The notes: generated by a model not told the origin, from the letters alone. Shown: positions 25,878-35,008, counted from the stretch's first letter. The stretch: 41,529 nt of DNA from JAAYJK01 sp964531295 (GCA_964531295.1 CAZHHJ010000006.1:1-41529), one strand, 5' to 3'. A program made the numbers and translations.

Positions 25878-26258
25878 ATGAATACATCCCCCATTGACAA
25901 ACCTTTGGCTGAACCAGTATCTAAACCCATTAACTACCGACCTGCTTTACTAATATCACTTGCCCTGCTGGTTTGGCTGATCTTGCTGGCAGGAGGCTAT
26001 TATGTGGGCAAAGTTTACATTGACCAGTCCATTAAGACGATTCAGCAAAACAATGCCGTACATATGATTACCATTGAACAACAGATTGATTCACTAAATG
26101 CTCAGATAGACGAAATTAAGCAGGCTATCATCGATACTGACCAAACCCTAGCGAATTCGGGATCAACTCAGGAAAATTTAAATCAGAAAATTGAGAATCT
26201 TGATAAACAACTCAAAGATTTGGAACACAGCCTCGCTATTCTTAAAGAAGCACCATAG
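25878..26258 (+). CDS. Membrane-anchored coiled-coil protein
   Basis: A 126-residue protein with one membrane helix at about residues 24-46 (LLISLALLVWLILLAGGYYV). It is followed by a continuous heptad-rich segment (residues 50-124, with EQQIDSLNAQIDEIKQ and NQKIENLDKQLKDLEHSLA). The short Pro-rich N-terminus is probably cytoplasmic and the coiled coil outside. AAAGAGGTGAAATA precedes the ATG. The next gene encodes a protein with a similar helix plus coiled-coil start, so the two may pair at the cell surface through their coiled coils. Confidence 0.75.
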   Translation: MNTSPIDKPLAEPVSKPINYRPALLISLALLVWLILLAGGYYVGKVYIDQSIKTIQQNNAVHMITIEQQIDSLNAQIDEIKQAIIDTDQTLANSGSTQENLNQKIENLDKQLKDLEHSLAILKEAP

Positions 26259-26341
26259 GCAAGATATTACGTGGGAATACGGGTGGTTGTTTACCATCTT
26301 CCGGCCTGCCCCTGGCTGGTTTGATAGAAAGAGGTAACTTT

Positions 26342-27388
26342 ATGAAACGGCATATTTATTTGATTATTATCATCCCTATATTTGTGCTGGCACCATTTAT
26401 GGGTTCCGGTTTGGCTATTATGGGTCTGGAGAATTACACAAATCAAATGTCTCTACCGGCTCAGGAAGTCACGCAAAATATTGAACACTTGGGAAAGAAC
26501 GTCTCAACTCTTTACCAGAATACTGTCACGGTCAGCGAATCGGCAGCAGAACTGGGAAAGGCGTATCAGGACCAGGAACAAACTCTGGAAGAATTGGCTA
26601 ATATCAGCCAAAATCATAAGGTGTTATCAGAGCAGATTTATGAAGAACGAATTCTGTCTATGCTGGGATCACCTATCGATTCATATATTTCAGACAAGGT
26701 GCATATCAAAGTATTCAAGCTGAATGAAATGGGCTACCTGGGGTACATGGCCAAGGTTAAGTTGTTTGATCCTGGAGCAGTTAAAGTAGTCCTGGGCCAG
26801 GATAAGTTAGGTTTGACAGAAACAACAAGCAGCGCAGTGGCCAGGACTGGAGCTATTTTGGGAGTAAATGGAGGAGGCTTTTATAATTCCGGCAATCAGA
26901 TTCTGCCCATTGGCAATACGATAGTGGACGGAAAGTTGCTTAACGGGTTTCATCCTTCTAATGGAGATGTTTTCTTTGCTGGAATAAATCCGAACGGCAA
27001 TCTAATCGGCGGGAAATTCTATGATGAAGAAAGCTTATTCAGCCTCAATCCTCAACAGGGGGTAAGTTTCCTTCCCATTCTGATCAAAGGCGGTCAGCCC
27101 CAGGCCGTGCCCAGGGAATGGAAAACTACCAAACAACCCCGAACCATTATCGGCGAATATGCTAACGGTGATTTTCTCTTGATCGTGGTAGACGGACGCC
27201 AGTCAGATTGGAGTTCTGGCGTAACCCTGGAAAGACTCCAAAACAAGCTTGCCGAGCTGGGGGTTAAGGAAGGATACAACCTGGATGGCGGTGGTTCGAG
27301 CACTATGGTTTTCAAGGGCAAAGTATTGAATCGTCCTTGTGATGGAAAGCAGCGGGTAGTTTCTAATAATATTGTAATACTACCATGA
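26342..27388 (+). CDS. Phosphodiester glycosidase (NAGPA-type) surface protein
   Basis: A 348-residue exported or membrane-anchored protein. It has an N-terminal helix (LIIIIPIFVLAPFMGSGLAI), a coiled-coil stretch to about residue 110 and a C-terminal NAGPA/DUF2233 domain. Domain hallmarks are GAILGVNGGGFYNSGN, PRTIIGEYANGDFLLIVVDG and YNLDGGGSSTMVFKGKVLN. The family hydrolyses sugar phosphodiesters; in bacteria, wall polysaccharide linkages are suspected targets. ATG 26342 follows AAAGAGGTAACTTT; an ATG at 26321 is poorer. It lies 83 bases after the coiled-coil gene. Confidence 0.87.
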   Translation: MKRHIYLIIIIPIFVLAPFMGSGLAIMGLENYTNQMSLPAQEVTQNIEHLGKNVSTLYQNTVTVSESAAELGKAYQDQEQTLEELANISQNHKVLSEQIYEERILSMLGSPIDSYISDKVHIKVFKLNEMGYLGYMAKVKLFDPGAVKVVLGQDKLGLTETTSSAVARTGAILGVNGGGFYNSGNQILPIGNTIVDGKLLNGFHPSNGDVFFAGINPNGNLIGGKFYDEESLFSLNPQQGVSFLPILIKGGQPQAVPREWKTTKQPRTIIGEYANGDFLLIVVDGRQSDWSSGVTLERLQNKLAELGVKEGYNLDGGGSSTMVFKGKVLNRPCDGKQRVVSNNIVILP

Positions 27389-27425
27389 GACACGCGAAGG
27401 ATCTATATATAATGGAGGAAACAGA

Positions 27426-28340
27426 ATGAAATACTCGGTAATCGGAGCCGGTGGTACCGGCGGAAGTATCGGGGCCTTTATGACCGAGGCAGGCAAGGAT
27501 ATAACCTTAATCGCTAGGGGAGAACATTTAGAAGCGATGCAAAATAAGGGCTTGAGAATGGAAACCACCTCTAAAGGCGATTATACTGTATGTCCGGTGA
27601 AGGCATGCGATATGGATCATTACCATGAAGAACCGGATATCATATTCAACTGCGTAAAAGGCTATTCCCTGGAGGAGACTATTCCTTTTATCAAAAAGGT
27701 AGCCCACCAAGACACAGTAGTTATACCTATTCTAAATATATATGGCACCGGGGGCAGGATGCAGGGACTGCTGCCGGATTTATTGGTGACCGATGGATGT
27801 ATTTATATAGCTGCAGAGATTAAAGAACCCGGTACCATCCTGCAAAAAGGAGATATTTTTCGGGTGGTATACGGGGTGAGAAAACCCGAGGAGTACCGGC
27901 CGATTCTGGAACAGGTGGCTGCAGATCTTGAAGACAGCGGTATCGAAGCTATTGTATCGGATAACATCAAAAAAGATGCACTGCTAAAGTTCTCCTATGT
28001 GTCTCCTATGGCAGCCTGCGGCTTATATTATGATGTTAATGCTGGAGCGGTTCAGCAGGAAGGGATAGCTCGGGACACCTTTATTGCCCTTATCCGTGAG
28101 ATTGACTCACTGGCGAAGGCCATGGACATACGCTTTAGGGTGGATGTAGTGGAAAGCAATCTACAAATTCTGGCCAATCTATCGCCCACAGTTTCCACCT
28201 CCATGCAAAGAGATATAAAACAGGGTAAGAGTTCCGAGGTAGACGGTCTCATTTTTGATGTACTGCGGTGGGGAAAACAATATGGGGTGCATTTACCCAC
28301 TTATGAAATGATCGCAGGCAAACTTGGATTCAAAGCCTGA
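27426..28340 (+). CDS. Ketopantoate reductase family protein (PanE/ApbA-like)
   Basis: A 304-residue NADPH-dependent reductase related to 2-dehydropantoate 2-reductase. It has the N-terminal dinucleotide motif GAGGTGGSIG, the central NCVKGYSLEETI, the Lys-containing DNIKKDALLKFSYVSPM and the C-terminal STSMQRDIKQGKSSEVDGL, which carries the family's Ser/Glu substrate residues. The pathway role may be pantothenate synthesis or another 2-oxo acid; no pan genes are nearby. AATGGAGGAAACAG gives a good ribosome binding site. It begins 37 bases after the glycosidase gene. Confidence 0.87.
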   Translation: MKYSVIGAGGTGGSIGAFMTEAGKDITLIARGEHLEAMQNKGLRMETTSKGDYTVCPVKACDMDHYHEEPDIIFNCVKGYSLEETIPFIKKVAHQDTVVIPILNIYGTGGRMQGLLPDLLVTDGCIYIAAEIKEPGTILQKGDIFRVVYGVRKPEEYRPILEQVAADLEDSGIEAIVSDNIKKDALLKFSYVSPMAACGLYYDVNAGAVQQEGIARDTFIALIREIDSLAKAMDIRFRVDVVESNLQILANLSPTVSTSMQRDIKQGKSSEVDGLIFDVLRWGKQYGVHLPTYEMIAGKLGFKA

Positions 28341-28380
28341 GATTGTATTTAAGAGGACGCCAGAAAGGAGATTAGCCACT

Positions 28381-28914
28381 ATGCCGCTAAAAATAATCCA
28401 GAATGATATATGCAAAATGCCGGTTGATGCCATCGTCAATGCTGCGAATAGCGCATTAAGAATGGGTGGTGGCGTATGTGGAGCGATCTTCGCTGCCGCG
28501 GGTGCTGAAGAACTGCAAAAAGAATGCCTGCAGATAGGGAAGTGCGCTATTGGTGAGGCAGTTATCACGAACGCTTACAGCCTTCCATCCAGGCACATTA
28601 TCCATACAGTTGGCCCCATCTGGCAGGGCGGCAGTTACGGGGAAGCCCGGCTATTACATAAGTGCTATATTAACTCATTGACTCTAGCCTCCCAGCATGA
28701 CTGTCAATCTATCGCCTTTCCCTTGATCTCCTCAGGGGTTTATGGATATCCAAAGGATCAGGCCTTACAGATTGCCATTGCGACCATTAGCGAATTCCTT
28801 CTAAACTACGAAATGATGGTTTATTTAGTTTTATATGATAAGCAGGACCTGGTTTTGAGCGAAAAACTCTCTTCTGCCATTGAAGAGTACATTGGGGACA
28901 ACTATGTGAAATAG
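28381..28914 (+). CDS. Macro domain protein with altered catalytic motif
   Basis: A 177-residue stand-alone macro domain that binds ADP-ribose or its O-acetyl derivative. It shows VDAIVNAANSALRMGGGV, the GEAVITNAYSLPSRHIIHTV segment and ISSGVYGYP. The usual MacroD/YmdB sequence GGGVDGAIH is here GGGVCGAIF, so the Asp used in de-ADP-ribosylation and deacetylation is replaced by Cys. The protein may bind without hydrolysing, or use another mechanism. The ATG at 28381 follows AAAGGAGATTAGCCACT; a longer frame reaches 28324 inside the panE-like gene. The genes are spaced 40 bases apart and probably co-transcribed. Confidence 0.87.
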   Translation: MPLKIIQNDICKMPVDAIVNAANSALRMGGGVCGAIFAAAGAEELQKECLQIGKCAIGEAVITNAYSLPSRHIIHTVGPIWQGGSYGEARLLHKCYINSLTLASQHDCQSIAFPLISSGVYGYPKDQALQIAIATISEFLLNYEMMVYLVLYDKQDLVLSEKLSSAIEEYIGDNYVK

Positions 28915-29001
28915 TTACCGCGAAACTTCCTTCCTGAACGCATAAAATGTAACACTTTAATTAATAGGGCTCACCGGAAAGACTGATGGGCCTTTTTGCT
29001 T

Positions 29002-31131
29002 CTACTGCTCCAACTGTCCCCACAAAATTTCCGCCACATCCATGACCTGAACGGACTCGTTTTGATCATCTACTTTTACCCCATCGGAAATCATGGTCAG
29101 ACAGAAAGGGCAGTTGGTGGCTATCATTTCTGGGTTTTCCTGGAGTAGCTGCCTGGAGCGGGTCTCATTGATCCTTTGAAAACCGTCGGCGGCTTCTTCC
29201 TCCAGCCACATCCGTCCTCCGCCTGCGCCGCAGCAAAATCCGAATTGTTTTGATTTATCCAGCGGCGTAATCTGGCACCCAGCGGCTGCGAGGATGTCGC
29301 GCGGGGCCTGGTAAATATCATTGTGCCGGCCCAGGAAACAGGAATCATGATAACTAATGCGGGTGGATCCACTAGACCGCGTTTTCAGTTTTCCCTGTGC
29401 CAACAATTTTTGCACGATTTCTGTATAATGATAGACTTCATATACTCCGCCCATCTGGGGGTATTCATTTTTGATCACATTATAGCCATGAGGGCAGATA
29501 CAGATGATCTTTTTCACTCCGTGGCTATTAAAGGTTTCCATGTTTTGAGCCGCCAGGGTCTGGTACAGATATTCATTGCCCAGTCGCCTAGCAGAATCGC
29601 CGCAACATTGCTCCTCTGTGCCCAGATAGGCAAAACGCACATCGGCCGCATGTAGAAGTTTAACTAGGGCTTCGCCCACTCGCTTAAAGCGCTCATCGAA
29701 AGCCACTGCACACCCGCCAAAAAGCAGATACTCAAACTCCTGGCCATCTTCCGGAAGTAGATTAACCAAATCACGAATACCTCGCTCATTCAGCCAGTCT
29801 GCTCTCGAAGCCCAGCCTACCCCCCAGGGATTATAGTTTCTTTCCATATTGGTAAAAGCACTCTGTGCTTCAAGAGACATATCCCCCTGCCACATCACTA
29901 GATTGCGCCTCATCTCGGTTATTTTATCGACATGTTCGATAAACATGGGACAGTGATAAACACAGGCCCGACAATTGGTGCAAGCCCACAACACATCGGG
30001 AGTCAGCACATCATAGATCAATGAGGCATCAGCAGCACCGGAGACGACTGCATCGTCATCGTCAGTGAAGGCTAGGGTGTCATCCAAAGCCAAATTTGGC
30101 CGCAAGAGGGATGGCGCTTTGTTGTCCAGATGCTGTTTCATGGCCTGAATGACGGTAATTTTAGGGTTAAGCAGCTTGCCCGTGTTATAAGCCGGGCAAC
30201 TCTCCTGGCACCGTCCGCAACGGATACAGGCATCCAAATCCATGAGGTCTTTCCAGCCGAACTCCTCAATATTTTCTATGCCAAAGCTCTCTGCTTCTTC
30301 TATATTGTGAACCATGCGGACATGAGAAGGCTCCAGGTCGCGCACATAATAGGCAATCATGCCGGTGAAAATATGCCACAGCTTAGTAAAAGGCAGGGCG
30401 CCTATAAATAGGAAGGAGATCGCCATATGAAACCACCAAAGCCAGCGGTGCCAAAGTAGAATACCTGCCAAATTGGCGCCGGAGAACATTCCCGCGAAAA
30501 TCCACCCCACCGGGGAGGCGGTCTTCTCGTAAAGGATCTGGGTTATGGTACTGGAAAGCTGGATCTGGGCAGCGATGCGTGCTCCCTCGATCACGTAACC
30601 GGTGAATAAAATAGCAAAAATGAGCAACAACACCCATCCATCCAAAGGGCGGGTATCATTTAAACGATCAGGTTTCGCCACATAGCGGGTAATAGTCAGC
30701 ACCAAGAGGCCAGTCATCGCCAAAAACCCCATAACATCAACAAGCGCGGAGGAGATAATATAAATATTGCCCACCATAGGGGGAAAGTTTATTTTGCTCC
30801 ACAAACCCCATGCAGCAGTTGCCAAGAAGAGAAAAACAAATCCCCAGAACAGGAAAAAGTGCATCCAGCCTACCAGCGGCTTGCGGATCAACTGTATTTG
30901 CCCCAGGGTGTTGCTGACCAGCGACCAAAAGCGTGTTCCCGGGCGGTCCACCCGATGCTGTTCGCCTTTACCCAGACGCCATATCCGTACTCTTCGATAT
31001 ACTCCGTAGATGAAAAAGCCAATCGGGATAAACATGAAGATGTAAATCAGCCATTCGTAGGGGATATTGGCTCCTACTACCCGCATAGGTATTTCATAAC
31101 CGCCTTCCAGGGGATGATAAGGAAAGGCCAT
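29002..31131 (-). CDS. Membrane Fe-S oxidoreductase, ETF:menaquinone oxidoreductase (EMO)-like
   Basis: A 709-residue protein combining a cytochrome-b-like NarI-type N-terminal membrane domain with a HdrD-like Fe-S part. Five to six helices span residues 25-265; His91, His228, His235 and His253 are candidate haem ligands. Two ferredoxin clusters follow: CIRCGRCQESCP (Cys302, 305, 308, 312) and CTNCRACVYHCP. Two CCG domains then end in EQCCGDSARR and FGFCCGAGGGRMW. Proteins of this architecture in Syntrophomonas and Syntrophus are reported to transfer acyl-CoA dehydrogenase electrons from ETF to menaquinone during syntrophic fatty-acid oxidation. No ETF genes are present in this window. AAAGGGG precedes ATG 31131 at a rather long spacing. 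Confidence 0.9.
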   Translation of the reverse strand: MAFPYHPLEGGYEIPMRVVGANIPYEWLIYIFMFIPIGFFIYGVYRRVRIWRLGKGEQHRVDRPGTRFWSLVSNTLGQIQLIRKPLVGWMHFFLFWGFVFLFLATAAWGLWSKINFPPMVGNIYIISSALVDVMGFLAMTGLLVLTITRYVAKPDRLNDTRPLDGWVLLLIFAILFTGYVIEGARIAAQIQLSSTITQILYEKTASPVGWIFAGMFSGANLAGILLWHRWLWWFHMAISFLFIGALPFTKLWHIFTGMIAYYVRDLEPSHVRMVHNIEEAESFGIENIEEFGWKDLMDLDACIRCGRCQESCPAYNTGKLLNPKITVIQAMKQHLDNKAPSLLRPNLALDDTLAFTDDDDAVVSGAADASLIYDVLTPDVLWACTNCRACVYHCPMFIEHVDKITEMRRNLVMWQGDMSLEAQSAFTNMERNYNPWGVGWASRADWLNERGIRDLVNLLPEDGQEFEYLLFGGCAVAFDERFKRVGEALVKLLHAADVRFAYLGTEEQCCGDSARRLGNEYLYQTLAAQNMETFNSHGVKKIICICPHGYNVIKNEYPQMGGVYEVYHYTEIVQKLLAQGKLKTRSSGSTRISYHDSCFLGRHNDIYQAPRDILAAAGCQITPLDKSKQFGFCCGAGGGRMWLEEEAADGFQRINETRSRQLLQENPEMIATNCPFCLTMISDGVKVDDQNESVQVMDVAEILWGQLEQ

Positions 31132-31313
31132 TTTATACGCGCCCCTTTATACTTCATTTTAAGTGCGATAACTGGCAAAAGAACTTAACCGTTTGTATAA
31201 TTTGCCCAATTTTAGTGGGAATATGTGTAATACCCCTACTAACATTGCTTGTTTATTTACTACTTAACTGGAAATATATAAAGAATAGATTTTACATATA
31301 TATAAAAAGCTGA

Positions 31314-31375
31314 TAAGGTTGACGGGAATTGCTGGCTAATATTTATACTAGCAGGTAGTTCTAACGTCAACTTTA
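31314..31375. repeat. Large imperfect palindrome, candidate RNA hairpin or MITE relic
   Basis: TAAGGTTGACG (31314-31324) pairs with CGTCAACTTTA (31365-31375) over 11 bases with one G-U pair, and inside it GCTA/TAGC and CT/AG pair again. It lies in an AT-rich gene-free stretch (31132-31543) in which I see no coding sequence. No T-run follows, so it is not a simple terminator. Confidence 0.45.
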
Positions 31376-31543
31376 GAAGTGTCAAGTAACAATCACCGAC
31401 CGAAATGGATGCATAACATGTATCCTTGCATAGCTTTTTTCTTAATAATGTGAACTATTAAGAAACTGGGATCAAAGCAAATACAGAAACTGTTCAGATC
31501 AAGAAATATTTGAGATATGTATTACATATCAAAGCACACTTGA

Positions 31544-31894
31544 CTAATGCTCCACTTTTTCGGCATTTGTTAAGTAGTAATGCTGAATTACCTCTGTTAT
31601 GCTTAAAAGAAAAGCTGTTATTAATGCACCGAGCAAAGTTATCTTTACATCTAAAAAGATAAAACTACTTAGATAAACAATCATCGTTGCAGCAACAAAG
31701 TCTAATCCAGTACTTGTCCAGATAGTTTTCTTGTTAAGAAACCAAACTTCCATAATATGTGCACCAACGGCAAGCACGATACCAACAATAATGATCTGAT
31801 AAAAAGATGAAAAGAAAATTAGATCATTAAACAATAAGGAACTTAAATAGACAACCGAAGGGCATACAATTAGCTTTATAATTAAACCTGTCAC
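31544..31894 (-). CDS. DUF2512 (YndM-like) small membrane protein
   Basis: A 116-residue protein with four predicted membrane helices and a short hydrophilic tail, resembling the DUF2512/YndM family of spore formers (LIIKLIVCPSVVYLSSLLF, then GLDFVAATMIVYLSSFIF). Its function is unknown. It starts with GTG at 31894, well spaced after GGAGG. The gene stands alone in AT-rich DNA upstream of the Wadjet operon. Confidence 0.65.
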   Translation of the reverse strand: MTGLIIKLIVCPSVVYLSSLLFNDLIFFSSFYQIIIVGIVLAVGAHIMEVWFLNKKTIWTSTGLDFVAATMIVYLSSFIFLDVKITLLGALITAFLLSITEVIQHYYLTNAEKVEH

Positions 31895-31946
31895 ACTATA
31901 CCTCCAAAGAAATTTTATTAGTAGTGTTTCTATTTAATGTGAAAAT

Positions 31947-32159
31947 ATGCATTCGGATTGTCCATTGCGAATACTCATCTTCAAACGGCATCGGTATGAG
32001 CGGATTACGGATTGTTTGGGGAATGATATATTTCGCGAAGATCCCAGTAATCCATGGGACATATATTTCGACAAACTGGAGCCACAAGCACAACTCCGCT
32101 CTGGCGATAAATACAAGCTATGGGTTGAAGTTGATGGCAGTTTTAATAGTTCCTTTTAG
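31947..32159 (+). pseudogene. Short protein-like frame, probable gene remnant
   Basis: The plus-strand frame reads NDIFREDPSNPWDIYFDKLE and then SGDKYKLWVEVDGSFNSSF before a stop. The amino-acid mix looks protein-like, but there is no ribosome binding site and the N-terminal part does not look natural. It may be the tail of a lost gene. The remaining gene-free sequence to 32353 contains only the candidate promoter below. Confidence 0.25.
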
Positions 32160-32265
32160 AATATTGATTTGGGTATGTTATGTACAGCATCAATAATTTA
32201 ATTGCAAAAGGTGCAGGAACTAAAGTAAGTTTTACCTTTAAACAAAACATCCCCTTGTGTGTGAG

Positions 32266-32295
32266 TTACCATTATTTTTCGCTAAAAAGTATAGC
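32266..32295 (+). promoter_or_regulatory. Weak candidate promoter of Wadjet operon
   Basis: TTACCA (32266-32271) and TATAGC (32290-32295) are 18 bases apart, about 60 bases before the first Wadjet gene. The match to consensus is only moderate; position is the main argument. Confidence 0.3.
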
Positions 32296-32353
32296 CAATA
32301 CTCCATCAACATGATATCCTGCACTAAATAGAAGCAGAAAGGCAATTATACAT

Positions 32354-33385
32354 ATGCTCCCAACCGAAAAACTTTTCGCCCATGGCAAATCCATCACCGA
32401 GCCCGAGTTGCAGAAGGTCGTCAAGGAACACGATTATCTGCGGTTTCATGGCGCCGTAGAAGAGTGGGTCGAGAGTGGGGTGTTGAAACCGGTCAAATCA
32501 TCGGGAAGCAATGGAAGGATCCCGCCGCTTTATCAAAAGTATCGCATTATCAGGCCCCGGGAGGACTACAGTGAATTTACAGATGACATTCGGAGGCTGA
32601 ACCCGGTTTTAAATATATCTGCTTATCTGAACCGGCCGGATATATATAGGAAGCATCTGGATGTTGTGGAGGGCTTGAGCCGGTATTTATGGTATCAGCC
32701 GCAATTGCTGGAAAAGCCCATGTCGCGCAAGGAACGATCTTTTTCCATCTGGGGGCGGGAGAAACTCGTGGATGAGCATTTTGCTCTGGTCAGGGAAGTG
32801 CTGCGTTTTAATGGCCTGGGGGAGGCTTTCTTGAATTATTATGATACTCCGGAGCCGTTTTTCGAGTATGTTCACAGCTATTCCCGGGAGATGACTGTTC
32901 TGATCCTGGAAAACAAGGACACCTGGTTCAGCTTCCGGAAGCTGATGCAGACCACCGGGAAAAATGTGGTTGCTGGTACTGTGGTGGACTTGCTTCTCTA
33001 TGGGGAAGGGAATAAAATAACTAAAAAGGGTGCACTGGAAGATTACGCTAGTGGTATGCTGCGCAGTCAGGAAAGACAAAGCCTTCGTTTTATGTATTTC
33101 GGTGATCTCGATAAGGAGGGCATCCGCCTGTTTTTCCGCACCCGGGAGGCCAATCCCGACCTGTCTATTCAGCCCCTGGCATCCATGTATCGGCTGATGC
33201 TGGAGTTGGCCAGGGGAAGAGAAATGCCGGATTCGCCTGACAAACGAGATATGCCGGCAGCCATTGAGGATTTTGCCGGGCTCTTGGGCTGTAATTTTTC
33301 AGTCTTGGACGAATTGCTAGCTGGGGGACGCTATATCCCCCAGGAAATTATTAATTATCAGGTTCTGGAGGGGATCTTAACGTAG
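32354..33385 (+). CDS. jetD: Wadjet JetD nuclease (Toprim/topo VI A-like, DUF2220)
   Basis: A 343-residue protein of the DUF2220/JetD type, the subunit that cuts circular plasmid DNA in Wadjet systems. An N-terminal winged-helix-like part to about residue 90 is followed by a Toprim fold: the acidic residue Glu186 in VLILENKDTWFSF and the GDLDKEG motif (Gly250, Asp251, Asp253) are in place, so the nuclease site appears intact. The ribosome binding site is a short AAAGG. It is the first gene of the operon, with JetA beginning 18 bases after its stop. Base composition is more GC-rich than upstream DNA. Confidence 0.9.
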   Translation: MLPTEKLFAHGKSITEPELQKVVKEHDYLRFHGAVEEWVESGVLKPVKSSGSNGRIPPLYQKYRIIRPREDYSEFTDDIRRLNPVLNISAYLNRPDIYRKHLDVVEGLSRYLWYQPQLLEKPMSRKERSFSIWGREKLVDEHFALVREVLRFNGLGEAFLNYYDTPEPFFEYVHSYSREMTVLILENKDTWFSFRKLMQTTGKNVVAGTVVDLLLYGEGNKITKKGALEDYASGMLRSQERQSLRFMYFGDLDKEGIRLFFRTREANPDLSIQPLASMYRLMLELARGREMPDSPDKRDMPAAIEDFAGLLGCNFSVLDELLAGGRYIPQEIINYQVLEGILT

Positions 33386-33403
33386 AAAAGAGGCTAGGCG
33401 CCC

Positions 33404-35008
33404 ATGAAGAATTGGGATTTTCTCGATGGATTTGAGAAAAGAATGCAGATATTGGCCGCTATCGACTCCATTGTCAACCGCTTCAACCGCAATATGGACC
33501 TGGAGCGCTTGTTTGAGCGCGCCCATTTGGACAATATCATCTTCTCGGTACTGGTATTTATAATGGAAAGAACCCTGAGCGAAGATGAGGAATGCACCAT
33601 TGACAGCATAAGCGTATTCCTGGAAGATATTGTGCCTGATTATAGCCCGGATTTTCCTCGGGAGAGCACCCGGCGTCTGGCGGAGTATATCATCAAGGAT
33701 ATCTTGCAAAATGGTGGGGAAGTTCGATATTATCCGGTCATGAAATATGGGGAAGGCTTGAAGGCCACCCGCCTCCGCTTGATCGATGATAAGCTAAAAG
33801 ACAGTGAACATGGCTATAATGTCACTTACCAGCTCACCGACCAGGGCTATGATTTGCTTTTTCGCACCAAGGAAGTGGAGCAGGAGATCAGTTTCACCAT
33901 TGAAGAGCTTAAGCTGCGCGAGCTTATCAAGCGCAAAAATTATAAAAAGGCCATCAACCAGAGCGCCAATCTGCGGCAAATGATACGACAAAAGAGAAAT
34001 GACATCAGTCAGTTTATCCAGAGGATTCGCGAGAATATTTATGATGTAGATATCCGCGAATTTGAAAAACTGGTTGGGAGCACTTATGCCCTCCTGGAAG
34101 AGGAGTATGGCATCATGAATGAAATTCATGAAATGATCGTGCTCTCCGAACAGCGCCTGCAAGAAGAAGAGGCCACCCGGGGTAGCCTGGATGAAGAAAT
34201 GAAAAAGGCCCGACGGGAGATTGCCATCATCCGCAGGAATATCACCCGCACTATTGATGAGCAAAAACAGGTCATCCTCGAACGCCGCAGCCTTTCCAAG
34301 ATTTACAAAGAAATGATCGAGGATAGTTTTTCCCTGTCACTGGCCCGGGTTTATGATTTTGAACAGGAAATTCTGGGGCCTTTGGAACGCTGTGATGATA
34401 AAATGATAGAGGGCCTGTGGAAGTTATTAAACCCGCTTTTCAAGCCCAATCTTTATAAAAATCTTAATCTGCTTTCCCTGTATGAACGCCAGGCCCGCAT
34501 CCGCCCGGAGGATGGCACGCCTGAAGGCGTATCCATGGAGGAGCTCGGGGAGGACCGGGAATGGGCCTGGATAAAAAAGATGAATGATGCTCATGTCGAA
34601 TTGATCCGGGCCATTTTGCAATTGGGCGCTGCCAGAGGCTCTGCGTACCGCTTGAGTGAGTTATATCTTCACCTGCAGGCCCGCCCGGATATTTTCACCC
34701 CCCTAGCGGAGGAGGATCTGCTTTTCAAATCCATGCTAAAATTATATGATCTAAACACCATCGATATCCAGGCTTGGCAGGCCGGGCACGAACAAATGGT
34801 GGCCAATGCCACCGGGGAGCTGGATGTGAACTTGTGTCTGGGCCGGATTGAATATGATCGCCCCGATTTGTATGGGGTCAGGAAAATAATCATCAGCAAG
34901 CCTGATGAAGCGGTTTTTGAGGACGATGTTTCCTATACCCGGGAGGATGTTGTCTTTAGCCGGCATATTGTGATCAGCGATTTTCTCATTGAGGTGGATG
35001 TACTATGA
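33404..35008 (+). CDS. jetA: Wadjet JetA (kleisin-like, MukF/MksF role)
   Basis: A 534-residue helical protein corresponding to JetA, the kleisin subunit that links the SMC heads. The N-terminal 170 residues look like paired winged helices (IDSIVNRFNRNMDLERLFER to DQGYDLLFRTKEVEQEI). A long coiled-coil region (about 175-320, with LRQMIRQKRNDISQFIQRI and RRNITRTIDEQKQVI) follows, then a C-terminal globular domain ending DFLIEVDVL. The last codon overlaps the JetB start as ATGA, indicating coupled synthesis. Identification rests mostly on operon position and architecture. Confidence 0.85.
   Translation: MKNWDFLDGFEKRMQILAAIDSIVNRFNRNMDLERLFERAHLDNIIFSVLVFIMERTLSEDEECTIDSISVFLEDIVPDYSPDFPRESTRRLAEYIIKDILQNGGEVRYYPVMKYGEGLKATRLRLIDDKLKDSEHGYNVTYQLTDQGYDLLFRTKEVEQEISFTIEELKLRELIKRKNYKKAINQSANLRQMIRQKRNDISQFIQRIRENIYDVDIREFEKLVGSTYALLEEEYGIMNEIHEMIVLSEQRLQEEEATRGSLDEEMKKARREIAIIRRNITRTIDEQKQVILERRSLSKIYKEMIEDSFSLSLARVYDFEQEILGPLERCDDKMIEGLWKLLNPLFKPNLYKNLNLLSLYERQARIRPEDGTPEGVSMEELGEDREWAWIKKMNDAHVELIRAILQLGAARGSAYRLSELYLHLQARPDIFTPLAEEDLLFKSMLKLYDLNTIDIQAWQAGHEQMVANATGELDVNLCLGRIEYDRPDLYGVRKIIISKPDEAVFEDDVSYTREDVVFSRHIVISDFLIEVDVL

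Noticed and set aside
28951..28996. Possible terminator after the macro-domain gene (AGGGCTCA to GGGCCTTTTT)
   Set aside because: Only three base pairs are clean at the base and the rest needs bulges, so the stem is too weak to call despite the T-run.
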